DNA of 64,000 nt from Planktothrix sp. FACHB-1365. Lineage in GTDB: Bacteria > Cyanobacteriota > Cyanobacteriia > Cyanobacteriales > Microcoleaceae. The translations under genes and the position numbers were made by a program. The notes beneath the pieces were generated by a model. It searched no databases, was not told where the DNA came from, and saw nothing but the letters and a program-made list of their open reading frames with translations. This document shows, piece by piece, positions 8,963 to 18,131 of this stretch; position 1 is the stretch's first letter, and each line of letters starts with the position of its first letter. Location of the stretch: contig NZ_JACJSC010000020.1 of NCBI RefSeq assembly GCF_014697575.1, positions 49,579 through 113,578 of the forward strand, given 5' to 3'.

Positions 8963-9652
8963 TTATAATTTAGAGGTTTTCTTAAGAATACAAATAAACT
9001 CAATATGATTTTCTTGAAACTCTTCTACTGTAAATCCAAAGTTTAATTTTTCTTGACAATAAGACAGCAATTCCAGGAAAGTATCAGGTTGCCAGACATG
9101 AAAATGAATACTATAATCCATATCTAACAGTAATTTCATCCGATCAGCTATCTGTCCTTCTGGCATTTTATCAACGAGACGAACATATTCTTGATAATGA
9201 TCCTGTTTAGACCATTCTGGCCCTTTTTGATAATCTTGAACTAAATGCTCAAGAGAAGTCAAAGGACGATCCCGGTCAAAAGTGTAGTGTTTATTGGGAA
9301 CTCCCATATATAAAATTCCTCCAACCTTTAGAACTCTTAAAAAATTTTGAATTGCACCAATTGGGTTTTGGCAATGCTCAATCATGTGGTTAGCAATTAC
9401 AAAATCATAAGTGTTATTCTGAAGTGATAATAGTTTTTCCCCATCATCTATAATTTCAGCATCAAGCACACCCAAGGCTGATAATTCTGGATATTGTTGT
9501 CTGAGGTCAGTTGCAGACATCCGATCAACATAGTGAACTTTTGCGCCTTCAGGTACCTCTAGTGGAGCGTTAAGCGCACCCACTTCAATCCCTTCCCCAG
9601 CAATATATTGAGATGCAATATCTTGGCGAACTTGATATAATACGTCAATCAT
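8963..9652 (-). CDS. Class I SAM-dependent methyltransferase
   Basis: This 229-residue protein begins with EGIEVGALNAPLEVP, the glycine-rich SAM-binding motif of a subfamily common in polysaccharide loci. It continues with an acidic position (YVDR) and the conserved FVIANHMIEHCQNPIGAIQNF and LKVGGILYMGVP segments. The start ATG has a strong AGGAG 8 bases upstream. It sits between the TPR-GT2 gene upstream and a second methyltransferase gene downstream, all on the minus strand. It probably methylates a sugar or glycan intermediate, but the substrate cannot be read from the sequence. Confidence 0.8.
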   Translation of the reverse strand: MIDVLYQVRQDIASQYIAGEGIEVGALNAPLEVPEGAKVHYVDRMSATDLRQQYPELSALGVLDAEIIDDGEKLLSLQNNTYDFVIANHMIEHCQNPIGAIQNFLRVLKVGGILYMGVPNKHYTFDRDRPLTSLEHLVQDYQKGPEWSKQDHYQEYVRLVDKMPEGQIADRMKLLLDMDYSIHFHVWQPDTFLELLSYCQEKLNFGFTVEEFQENHIEFICILKKTSKL

Positions 9653-9727
9653 AGATTAACTCCTGAGTTTTAACTTACACAATTTTGACTTAATCTAGTC
9701 TAACTCTTAGAATTGGGAATTTACGAT

Positions 9728-12700
9728 TTAGACTTTAATACTAAAGTTCTGACATATTCTTGTCAAGTGAGGACTATAACACGGATCATTATCAATATAC
9801 TTTTGCCAACGTCCTTCAATGATTTTTGATTCTCGGTTTAGGCGTTCTTTCTTTTCCGGTGTATCTTCATAACCCCGACTTTTGGATTCATGATGATAAA
9901 GTTTAACATGAGGTAAGTATAAATTCCGATAGCCTTGATCTAACATTTTTAAACATAAGTCTACATCATTATAAGCCACCGTCAACTGTTCATCAAAACC
10001 CCCTATTTGTTCAAATACTTCTCGCCGACACATCAAACAAGCACCTGTAACCGCAGAAACATTATTAAACCCAACAACATTACCAAAATATCCGGGGATA
10101 TCAGAAGACATGGCATAATATCCATGACCTGCAACCCCACCTAAACCCATCACAACTCCAGCGTGTTGAATCGTATTATCAGGAAATAACAATAACACTC
10201 CTACCGCACCAATTTGAGGACGTTGAACTTGTTCTACCATCGCATTCATCCAGTCAGGATGAATCACTTCGGTATCGTTATTTAAGAATAACAGGTAATC
10301 TCCTGTTGCTTGACTGACTCCATAATTATTAATTGTGGAGAAGTTAAAGGGAATATCCAAACGATAACATTTAAACCGTGAAGGTTCCTGAGAATTCCAC
10401 TTAGAAAACACTTTAAATGTATAATCTTGAACACTGCCATTATCAATAACAATCACCTCATAGTTAGGATAGATTGTTTGAGTAAAAATAGACTGCAAAC
10501 ATCGGTCTAATACTTCTCCTAAATCTCGCGTCGGAATAATGATGCTAACCTTTTTATAATCCATAATTTTATACCGGACTAAATGATGTCCTAAAAACCC
10601 TGGAACCCCTGTTACTATTCCTGTTTCTCTCCGTCTATCTACAGCATCTTGAATCGCTTTTTCTGACGCTTCATAAGCATAGGGTTTGGCTTCAGTTCCC
10701 CCTGCTGTTGAACCCGAGTGCATTCGCCAGTGATATAAGACTTTGGGAATATGAGCAATTTTTTGAGTTTTTTCTGTAAATCTCAAGACTAAATCATAAT
10801 CTTGAGCACCTTCATATCCGATTCTGAAACCTCCAATTTCTTCTATAATAGAACGTCGGTAAGTTCCTAAATGGCAAGTATACATCCGAGACAAAAAGGA
10901 TTCAGGGCACCATTCTGGTTTGAAGTAAGGATTAATTAAGTTACCATTGGGACTAATTTTATCTTCATCGGAATAAATCATATCTAAATCAGGATTTCGA
11001 TTTAATAATAAAGCAACTTCATATAACCCATCGGGAGTAATTAAATCATCATGATCCAGTAACGTAATAAATTCTCCGGTTGCCAATTCTAAGGCGGAGT
11101 TAGAGGATGCAGAAATGTGGCCATTTTTTGTTCTATAAATAACTTTAATTCGAGAATCTTTAGCTTGATATTCTTCTAAAACTTCCTTAACATGGGGAGA
11201 GGGAGAAGCATCATCAGCAATACAAAATTCCCAGTAGGGATAAATTTGATTGATCACAGATTCTATGGCTTCTCGGAGAAATTCTTCTGGGGTATTATAA
11301 ACAGGCATAATCACGCTAAATACGGGTTTATACCGGAATAATTCTATTGTTTCTGCCATTTTTATTAAATCGGATGCTCTGGGAAAATTCTTGTCTCGCC
11401 AGAGTTTATACATATAATCTTCAACTAGAATTTGATCTAAAAGTGCTGTTTTTAAACCATTGAAATCAATTCCTAATGCGGGATCAAGTTCGGATGCACG
11501 TCGATAATGATGTAGAGCATCTTCTATTTTACCTTGTTTAGCTAAAGCGGTTGCTAAGTTACAGTGTGACCAACCAAAATGGGGGTTAATTTCTAAGCAT
11601 TTGCGGTAAGTTGCGATCGCTTCTTCTGCATTACCTTGTTTCTCTAAAGTATCAGCTAAATTATGATAAGACCAGTGAAAACCAGAATTTAATTCAATTG
11701 CTTTTTTGTAAGCTGAAATCGCTTGTTCAAATTTCTTTTGGCGTTGTTGAATATCCCCTAAATTGTGATAGGAACCAAAAAAGTTAGGGTTTAATTCAAT
11801 CGCTTTTTCATAGGTTTTAACTGCTGCTTCCAATTGACCTGTTTTTTCTAAAGGTTCTCCTAAACGATGGTAAACATCGGACGAATTGGGGTTAATTTCT
11901 AAAGCTTTATTGTAAATAGCGATCGCATCCTCAAACTCACTCATCCTGACAAATGCTTCCCCTAACTTGACCAACATTTCAAAGTCTTGGGGTGCACCAT
12001 CTTTGACTTTTTTATAATAAATTAGTGCTTGTTCACGCTGATTTTTACTCCATAATAAATTAGCGTATTTCCAACATAGATCTAAGTTATCCGGCTGATA
12101 TTTTAACAAGGTTTGATAAGCATCAATATCATCGCCATTTAATTCAATAGTTTTTTGATAATATTGATTTGCTTTTTGTAAATCACCTGGGGTTCCTCGG
12201 TTTTTTAAAGCATCTGCTAATCGAGAGTAAATATCTGTTAAATTAGGATTTAATTCTAGAGCTTTAGAATAGGAAGCGATCGCAGCGTCCCATCGTTCTA
12301 ATTTAGCTAAAACTTCAGCAAAATTCTGATGACACTCGGCTGATTCAGGATTTAATACAATTGCTTGAGAATAAGCAGAAACTGCCTCTTCCCATTGATT
12401 GAGTTGAGCAAAAACATTCCCTAAACCGTGATAAAATATTGCTGTATTGGGTTTCAGTTGAATTGCTTGGGAATAAGCTTCAATGGCTTGATGCCACTGT
12501 TTAAAATAAACATAAACATCACCTAGCGCATGATATGTTTCTGGCGACTTAGGATTAAATTCTAGAGCTTCTAATAATATGCTTAAGGCTTGATCAAACA
12601 AACCTTTTTTAACTAATGCTTTACCTAATATTTCATAAGCGTCTCCTAAATTTGGATTCAGATCAATCGCTTTTCGACAAGAATCTATGGCTTCATCCAG

Positions 12701-13186
12701 TTGACCTCGTTGAGCTAAGGCTTCTCCTAAATATTGATAAGCGATCGCATCTTCTGAGTTAAGTTCAAGAGCTTTTTGATAGTAACTAATGGCTTGATCT
12801 AATTCAGCTTGTTTAAATAATGCTTTCCCTAAACTATTATAAAATTCAGTTACATTAGGATTAAGAGTAATTGCACAATTTAACGCATTAATTGCCTGGG
12901 GTAAATTACCCAATTTTAATAAAATTTCTGCTAATTGGTATTGTGACCAAGGTGAATCAGGATTTAATTCAATAGCACGTTGAAACGCCTGTATTGCTTC
13001 TAATAGTTGATTATTTTCTGCTAACGCTTCCCCTAAATTATGATAAATCCAATGAAATTTAGGGTTTAATTGTCCCGCTTGACGATAAGCAATAATGGCA
13101 GCTTGTAACTGACCTGATTGTTTCAGTTGATTAGCTTCTTCTAGTAAATTGGTAGCTGTTTTGAAGTTGCTAGATTTAGATAACAT
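9728..13186 (-). CDS. TPR protein fused to two GT2 glycosyltransferase domains
   Basis: Residues 1-~565 hold about 16 TPR motifs. After a short linker, GT2 domain 1 starts at ~621 (FSVIMPVYNTPEEF, then CIADDAS, LLDHDDL, EDYDL-type acidic motifs). GT2 domain 2 starts at ~878 (VSIIIPTRDLGEVL, VIDNGS, LFLNNDTEVI). Such paired GT2 modules build repeating glycans, often rhamnose-containing O-antigen or exopolysaccharide. The TPR part may position acceptor proteins or partner enzymes. The start has AGGAAAT upstream. This uninterrupted TPR-GT2-GT2 protein is the template for judging the split pair at 13288-18011. Sugar donor and acceptor are unknown. Confidence 0.88.
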   Translation of the reverse strand: MLSKSSNFKTATNLLEEANQLKQSGQLQAAIIAYRQAGQLNPKFHWIYHNLGEALAENNQLLEAIQAFQRAIELNPDSPWSQYQLAEILLKLGNLPQAINALNCAITLNPNVTEFYNSLGKALFKQAELDQAISYYQKALELNSEDAIAYQYLGEALAQRGQLDEAIDSCRKAIDLNPNLGDAYEILGKALVKKGLFDQALSILLEALEFNPKSPETYHALGDVYVYFKQWHQAIEAYSQAIQLKPNTAIFYHGLGNVFAQLNQWEEAVSAYSQAIVLNPESAECHQNFAEVLAKLERWDAAIASYSKALELNPNLTDIYSRLADALKNRGTPGDLQKANQYYQKTIELNGDDIDAYQTLLKYQPDNLDLCWKYANLLWSKNQREQALIYYKKVKDGAPQDFEMLVKLGEAFVRMSEFEDAIAIYNKALEINPNSSDVYHRLGEPLEKTGQLEAAVKTYEKAIELNPNFFGSYHNLGDIQQRQKKFEQAISAYKKAIELNSGFHWSYHNLADTLEKQGNAEEAIATYRKCLEINPHFGWSHCNLATALAKQGKIEDALHHYRRASELDPALGIDFNGLKTALLDQILVEDYMYKLWRDKNFPRASDLIKMAETIELFRYKPVFSVIMPVYNTPEEFLREAIESVINQIYPYWEFCIADDASPSPHVKEVLEEYQAKDSRIKVIYRTKNGHISASSNSALELATGEFITLLDHDDLITPDGLYEVALLLNRNPDLDMIYSDEDKISPNGNLINPYFKPEWCPESFLSRMYTCHLGTYRRSIIEEIGGFRIGYEGAQDYDLVLRFTEKTQKIAHIPKVLYHWRMHSGSTAGGTEAKPYAYEASEKAIQDAVDRRRETGIVTGVPGFLGHHLVRYKIMDYKKVSIIIPTRDLGEVLDRCLQSIFTQTIYPNYEVIVIDNGSVQDYTFKVFSKWNSQEPSRFKCYRLDIPFNFSTINNYGVSQATGDYLLFLNNDTEVIHPDWMNAMVEQVQRPQIGAVGVLLLFPDNTIQHAGVVMGLGGVAGHGYYAMSSDIPGYFGNVVGFNNVSAVTGACLMCRREVFEQIGGFDEQLTVAYNDVDLCLKMLDQGYRNLYLPHVKLYHHESKSRGYEDTPEKKERLNRESKIIEGRWQKYIDNDPCYSPHLTRICQNFSIKV

Positions 13187-13255
13187 TGTTGATATTTCCT
13201 GAATATTCCTAATGTGAATTAACTAATTTATTAGATGATCTGTCAAATCTGTTTT

Positions 13256-13281
13256 GGTGCGTGCGCTTTCGCTTACGCACC
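13256..13281. repeat. Intergenic palindromic hairpin
   Basis: GGTGCGT and ACGCACC arms flank a GC-rich centre containing GCGCTTTCGC, in the 101-base gap between two co-directional GT2 genes. The element resembles dispersed cyanobacterial intergenic hairpins (GGTGCGT...ACGCACCCTAC). It may weakly terminate or stabilise the transcript. No T-run follows. Confidence 0.5.
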
Positions 13282-13287
13282 CTACAT

Positions 13288-15402
13288 TTAAGGATTGATT
13301 TTTAGCTTCACTTGCCCAAATTTAGCATAAGTTCCATCGTTTAGAATAGCTTGGAATAACAATTCCGTTTGTTCAGATAAAGTTCTGAGTTCAATGGTTT
13401 CACAAAATCCACAAAATTCATAATCAGGATTTTTAGGATGCAGTAAAAGAACATCAGGACGGGGAAAGTTAGCCGGAATTTCTTTAATTACTTGACCGTG
13501 ATTCCCCCTGATTTGAACAGCAGTTATTTTCTCTTGTTGTCCGATTACCCAACCTTTAAAGCAAATTTGACTAACTCCATAATAGGTGGAAATTTCGGGT
13601 TGATCAATTTCACAATCCTGTAATTGTTCATGATCAAATTCTATTAAAACGTTGGCAATTTCTACCTGGGCAAATCGCCTTAAACTATAATCCGATGCGG
13701 ACAACGTTAAATTAGGATTATAACAGGGATCGTGATCAACATAACGTTGCCATCTTTGACGCATAGCTGTCACTTCCTGCATAAATCGCTGTAACTTATC
13801 CGGTGTTGTGTCATAACCTCGACTCTTGGATTCATAATGATATAAAACAACATGAGGTAAATAAATATTGCGATAGCCTTGTTCAAGGATTTTTAAGCAG
13901 AAATCAACATCATTATAAGCCACCGCTATCTGTTCATCAAACCCTCCCACTTGTTCAAATATTTCTCGCCGACACATCAAACAAGCCGCTGTCACCGCCG
14001 AATAATTACTAATAGAAATAATTTGACTATAATATCCGGGGTCTGTTTCCGATGCCATCTGGTGACTATGGGCGGCAAAATGACCCATTCCCACCACAAC
14101 GCCAGCGTGTTGAACAACTTTATCAGGATACCGCAATAACGCACCCACTGCACCAATAGCAGGCCGTTGGGCTTGTTCTACCATCGCATCAATCCAATCA
14201 GGATGAATGACTTCGGTATCATTATTTAAGAATAGCAAATAATCCCCCGTGGCTTTGCTGACAGCATCGTTATTAATTTTTGAGAAATTGAAAGGAATAT
14301 CTAAGGTATAATATCTAAACCGAATGGGTTCTTTTTCTTGCCATTTTTCTAAAATCTCCTGAGTTTCTGCTTCTGTACTGCCATTATCAATGACAATCAC
14401 TTCATAATCAGGATAAATGCTGAGAGTAAAAATAGATTCCAAACAGCAATTTAAGATTTTTCCTAAATCTTTAGTGGGAATAATAATACTCACCCGCTTG
14501 TAATCTAAAATTTTATAGCGGATTTGATAATGTCCTAAATAAATCGGAACATCTTTAACAATTCCCGGTTCTCCTCTGCGGTCAATTGCATCTTTTAATG
14601 CCCGTTTAGCCGCTTCATAAGCATAGGGTTTTGCCTCAGTTCCTCCGGCGGCAGAATTGCTATGAATACGCCAGTGATAGAGGATTTTAGGAATATGGAA
14701 AATTTTATCTGTTTTTTCAGTAAATCGCAGGACTAAATCATAATCTTGACTACCTTCATATCCGGTTCTAAATCCTCCAATTTGATTAATAATTTCCCGG
14801 CGATAAACTCCGAAATGACAGGTATACATCCGAGATAAAAAGGAATCAGGACACCAATCGGGTTTAAAGAAATGTCCTGTTAATGCTCCTTTTTCATTCA
14901 GTTTATCCTCGTCGGAATAAATCATATCTGCGACCGGATGCTGATTTAATAAACTCACCACTTCATACAACGCATCAGGCGTTAAAACATCATCATGATC
15001 TAATAACCCGATAAATTCTCCCGTTGCTAACGTTAAAGCTGAATTAGAAGTTGCTGAAATATGACCATTTTCAGTTCTAAAAATGACTTTAATTCTGCTA
15101 TCTTGCTGTTGATATTCTTCTAATATCGGTTTGACATGGGAAGCCGTCGAAGCGTCATCTGCAATACACAATTCCCAATTAGAATAAACCTGATCTAATA
15201 CCGATTGAATGGCTTCCCGTAGAAATATTTCCGGGGTATTATAAACAGGCATGATAATACTAATCAGGGGTTGATATTTGAAATCTTTCGTAGTAAGCCC
15301 TTCAGGGCTATGGCTATGAGGCGTGAACGCCTCACTACTTGTAGTAAGCCCTGAAGGGCTATAAGGCGTGAACGCCTCACTACGAATTGAATTATATTTC
15401 AA
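13288..15402 (-). CDS. Double GT2 glycosyltransferase with C-terminal accessory module; likely expressed by frameshift
   Basis: GT2 domain 1 (~46-270, ISIIMPVYNTPE, LLDHDDV) and GT2 domain 2 (~301-550, VSIIIPTKDLGKIL, LFLNNDTEVI) closely match the 1152-aa protein. Residues ~590-704 add the GWVIG ... RPDV ... CGF module. The only start before domain 1 is a TTG at 15402 without a ribosome site; the first in-frame ATG lies inside the GT motif. Upstream, the frame stays open through the end of the preceding TPR gene, joined at an A10 run. A -1 shift there would give a 1574-residue TPR-GT2-GT2-module protein. Residues ~6-38 are encoded by two inserted palindromic repeats. Either programmed slippage or a homopolymer sequencing or mutational frameshift explains this. 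Confidence 0.82.
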   Translation of the reverse strand: MKYNSIRSEAFTPYSPSGLTTSSEAFTPHSHSPEGLTTKDFKYQPLISIIMPVYNTPEIFLREAIQSVLDQVYSNWELCIADDASTASHVKPILEEYQQQDSRIKVIFRTENGHISATSNSALTLATGEFIGLLDHDDVLTPDALYEVVSLLNQHPVADMIYSDEDKLNEKGALTGHFFKPDWCPDSFLSRMYTCHFGVYRREIINQIGGFRTGYEGSQDYDLVLRFTEKTDKIFHIPKILYHWRIHSNSAAGGTEAKPYAYEAAKRALKDAIDRRGEPGIVKDVPIYLGHYQIRYKILDYKRVSIIIPTKDLGKILNCCLESIFTLSIYPDYEVIVIDNGSTEAETQEILEKWQEKEPIRFRYYTLDIPFNFSKINNDAVSKATGDYLLFLNNDTEVIHPDWIDAMVEQAQRPAIGAVGALLRYPDKVVQHAGVVVGMGHFAAHSHQMASETDPGYYSQIISISNYSAVTAACLMCRREIFEQVGGFDEQIAVAYNDVDFCLKILEQGYRNIYLPHVVLYHYESKSRGYDTTPDKLQRFMQEVTAMRQRWQRYVDHDPCYNPNLTLSASDYSLRRFAQVEIANVLIEFDHEQLQDCEIDQPEISTYYGVSQICFKGWVIGQQEKITAVQIRGNHGQVIKEIPANFPRPDVLLLHPKNPDYEFCGFCETIELRTLSEQTELLFQAILNDGTYAKFGQVKLKINP
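15289..15384. repeat. Two copies of a dispersed palindromic repeat inside a coding sequence
   Basis: Copies at 15289-15338 and 15341-15384 each run from GTAGTAAGCCCT through GGCGTGAACGCCTCACTAC and contain inner hairpins (AGCCCTGAAGGGCT, GGCGTGAACGCC). Both are in frame and encode RSEAFTPYSPSGLTT-like peptide at the N-terminus of the GT2 protein. A related repeat (GTAGTGAGG..., ...AGGGCTTACTAC) lies at 51417-51520. Confidence 0.75.
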
Positions 15403-15461
15403 CCACGCCTGATAGAGTTGTTCATATTCAGATTGAGTTTGAGAGGAAGAAAAGTAAGGAT

Positions 15462-18011
15462 TTAACCTAGCTTTTTTTTTTCGACAATTCCCTCTAATTT
15501 CTCCATCACTTCGGGATGCTCTGGGTCTAATTGCAATGCCATTTGATAGAAGACAATAGCCCCATCCAAATGATCATGATTGACTAAGGTATTTGCTAAT
15601 TGAATATACAATTGAGGATCATCGGGTTTAATCTCAATGGCTTTATGATAAGCAGCAACATGATCAGGGTTTTCTTGAATGACTTGATAATAATATCCCA
15701 AGGATTCCTGTAAATCTAATTTAGCTCGATTTCTTAAAGCATCCGCAAGTTTTTCCTGAATATTGGGTAAATCAGACTGAACTTTGATTGCGCCTCGATA
15801 AGCTACAACTGCTTCTTCCCACTGTTCTAATTGAGTTAAAACTTCCCCTAAATTATAGTAAGACCAAGGAAACTGAGGATTGAGTTTAATGGCTTGTTCA
15901 TAAGCAGGAATTGCCTCTTCGCAGCGTTCTAATTTAACTAAGGCATCGGCTAAACTATTGTATGACCACGAATAGCTAGAATCTAAAGCGATCGCCTTTT
16001 GATAAGCTGCAATTGCTTCTTCCCACCGTTCTTGTTTAAAGAAAATATCGGCTAAATTGTTTTGTGTCCAAAACACATTCGGATTAATTTCAATGGAACG
16101 ATTATAAGCAATAATGGCTTCTTCAAATCGTTCCTGATCTCGCAGTAAATCCCCTAATTTTTGATAAACTTCGGCATTATTACTATCAAGTTCGGCAGAT
16201 TTTTGATAAGCTTTAATTGCCTCTTCTCGTTCCCCAATTTTGGCAAGTGCATCTCCGAAACCTTTATAAGCTTCTGCATCTCCACTGGGATTCATTTGTA
16301 TTCCTTGGCGCAACACTTGAACAGCATCTTGCCAATTTTCCTGTTTAACTAAAACTTTTCCTAATCCATAATAAGAAGACACTAATTTAGGATTCAAAGC
16401 AATGGATTTCTGATACAGGTTAACGGCTTCCTCTAACCGCCACTGACGATTAAAAATCTCCCCGACTTTATAATAAGCAACGGCTTGATTAGCATCTAAT
16501 CCTAAAATTTGGTTATAAACTCTGATGGCGTCATCCCAACATTCTTGACGGCTGAAGAAATCCGCAAACCCATAATAAAATTCTAAGCGGGATGGTTCTA
16601 ATTCTAAGGCTCGTTGGTAAGCCTGAATCGCTGCATCTAGTTCTGCTTTTGTAGAATATAATTGACCTAACTGATAATAGGCTCCCGCTAACTGAGGATT
16701 TAATTTCAAGGCTTGTTGATAAGCGGCGAGCGCTTCGTCTAATCGACCTTGTTTAAAGCGGGTATTTCCCAAATTAAAATGTTCTTCGGGTGTGGCTTTT
16801 TCTGGTTCTAAACTGTAGGCTTTTTCCAAGCATTGTGAGGCTTGTTCTAACTGTCCCATCTGGGTTAAAACCTTAGCAAAATTGCGATAAACCCCAGCAA
16901 AATCGGGTTTTAAATTAACCGCTTGTTGATAATAAGAAGCTGCTTTTTCTAACCGTTCTTCTTGAGCATATAAACTGCCTAAATTCGCATAAACTTCAGG
17001 ATATTGGGGTTGAATTTCTAAGGCTTTTGAATAACAGCGAACCGCCGCCGACATTTCCCCTAAAATTTGCAGGGCATTGCCTTGAATTTTATACGCTTCC
17101 GCTAAATTGGGTTTTAATCGTAACGCTTTTTGACAAGCTGCGATCGCTTGATCCCATTCTTTTAAGGCACAATAAGCTTGAGCTTGTTTCAAATAGGTTT
17201 GAGGATTACTGGGATGATTCCCGACAGGTGTTGTCCCATTTTTCCCTATGGGTTGTTGCATCGCTCCGGCTAAGGTATCTTGAGGTGAAGCGACTGTCAC
17301 GGTTGTTCTGGCTGTGGCAGCAGCCAAGGTATCTGAGGGAGCTTGAGGAGTATTTAACTGAATAGCTTGGCGGTAGATTTGTGTGGCTTCCTGAGCTTTA
17401 CCTTGCCCTTGGAGCAGGGTTCCCAAACTTTGATGGGCTGCGGTTAAATTAGGATTGAGTTGAATCGCTGTCCGATAACAAGCTTCTGCGGCTTTGACAT
17501 CACCGTGCTGCCCTAACTGATGGCCGAGGTTAAAATATTCTTCTGCCGTTGCTTGATTGGGTTCTAAGGTCAAGGCTTGATATAGGGCTTGTGCTGATTT
17601 TTTCGGTTCGTTGAGTTGTGTCCAAACTCTGGCTAAATTTCGATAAGCACCTGCAAAATCTGGTTTTAAGGTGACAGCTTTCTCATAACACGCAATTGCC
17701 TGTTGCCATTGTTGCGCTTTGGCGTACAGACTGCCCAGATTAGCGTGAACTTCGGCCCAATTAGGCTGAACTTGCAACGTCCGGGTATACCATTGCTGCG
17801 CCTCTTGCAGTTTTCCTTGTCGGAGTAAGATATCCGCCATGAGTTTACAACCGGGTGCATAATCAGACTGAATCTGCAACAACTGGTTGCAAGCCTTGAG
17901 CCCATCCTCGAATTGTCCTTGATTAAAATAGATTTCTGCTTGTTGATGGAGAAACTGTACACTGCGGGCGCGAATTTCGTTAGGTAACATAGTTGGTTTC
18001 AGTTCAGACAC
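15462..18011 (-). CDS. Tetratricopeptide repeat protein (upstream half of a split TPR-GT2 unit)
   Basis: The 849 residues contain two TPR blocks (about 22 motifs), separated at ~230-275 by a low-complexity linker rich in A, T and P. There is no signal peptide. The start is GTG at 18011; an in-frame ATG at 17990 is equally possible because neither has a strong ribosome site. The gene ends in EKKKLG just after an A10 run, and the next gene continues in the -1 frame. In the 1152-aa paralog the corresponding TPR and GT2 parts are one chain. The protein may therefore be made both as a TPR-only product and as a frameshifted fusion (inference). Confidence 0.85.
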   Translation of the reverse strand: MSELKPTMLPNEIRARSVQFLHQQAEIYFNQGQFEDGLKACNQLLQIQSDYAPGCKLMADILLRQGKLQEAQQWYTRTLQVQPNWAEVHANLGSLYAKAQQWQQAIACYEKAVTLKPDFAGAYRNLARVWTQLNEPKKSAQALYQALTLEPNQATAEEYFNLGHQLGQHGDVKAAEACYRTAIQLNPNLTAAHQSLGTLLQGQGKAQEATQIYRQAIQLNTPQAPSDTLAAATARTTVTVASPQDTLAGAMQQPIGKNGTTPVGNHPSNPQTYLKQAQAYCALKEWDQAIAACQKALRLKPNLAEAYKIQGNALQILGEMSAAVRCYSKALEIQPQYPEVYANLGSLYAQEERLEKAASYYQQAVNLKPDFAGVYRNFAKVLTQMGQLEQASQCLEKAYSLEPEKATPEEHFNLGNTRFKQGRLDEALAAYQQALKLNPQLAGAYYQLGQLYSTKAELDAAIQAYQRALELEPSRLEFYYGFADFFSRQECWDDAIRVYNQILGLDANQAVAYYKVGEIFNRQWRLEEAVNLYQKSIALNPKLVSSYYGLGKVLVKQENWQDAVQVLRQGIQMNPSGDAEAYKGFGDALAKIGEREEAIKAYQKSAELDSNNAEVYQKLGDLLRDQERFEEAIIAYNRSIEINPNVFWTQNNLADIFFKQERWEEAIAAYQKAIALDSSYSWSYNSLADALVKLERCEEAIPAYEQAIKLNPQFPWSYYNLGEVLTQLEQWEEAVVAYRGAIKVQSDLPNIQEKLADALRNRAKLDLQESLGYYYQVIQENPDHVAAYHKAIEIKPDDPQLYIQLANTLVNHDHLDGAIVFYQMALQLDPEHPEVMEKLEGIVEKKKLG
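15472..15481 (-). promoter_or_regulatory. A10 run with dnaX-type A-AAA-AAG slippery site
   Basis: On the coding strand, the last codons of the TPR gene read GAA AAA AAA AAG CTA GGT TAA. The zero-frame heptamer A AAA AAG is the known E. coli dnaX -1 slippery sequence. A -1 slip, or transcriptional addition of one A, continues into the GT2 frame as KKARLNPYFSSSQ and avoids the stop three codons away. The downstream palindromic repeats begin ~90 bases later and could fold, but their distance is large for a classical stimulator. Function is inferred. Confidence 0.5.
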
Positions 18012-18131
18012 TCAATCGGGATCTTCCCAAAGCTAATTTTACTGGGTTTTGGGTTCTTAATATCAGGTTTTTGAGATTCGACTGTTAAATTTTGAGAGTG
18101 ATAGCTGTACTCTACTCCTTGTCCCCCATCC

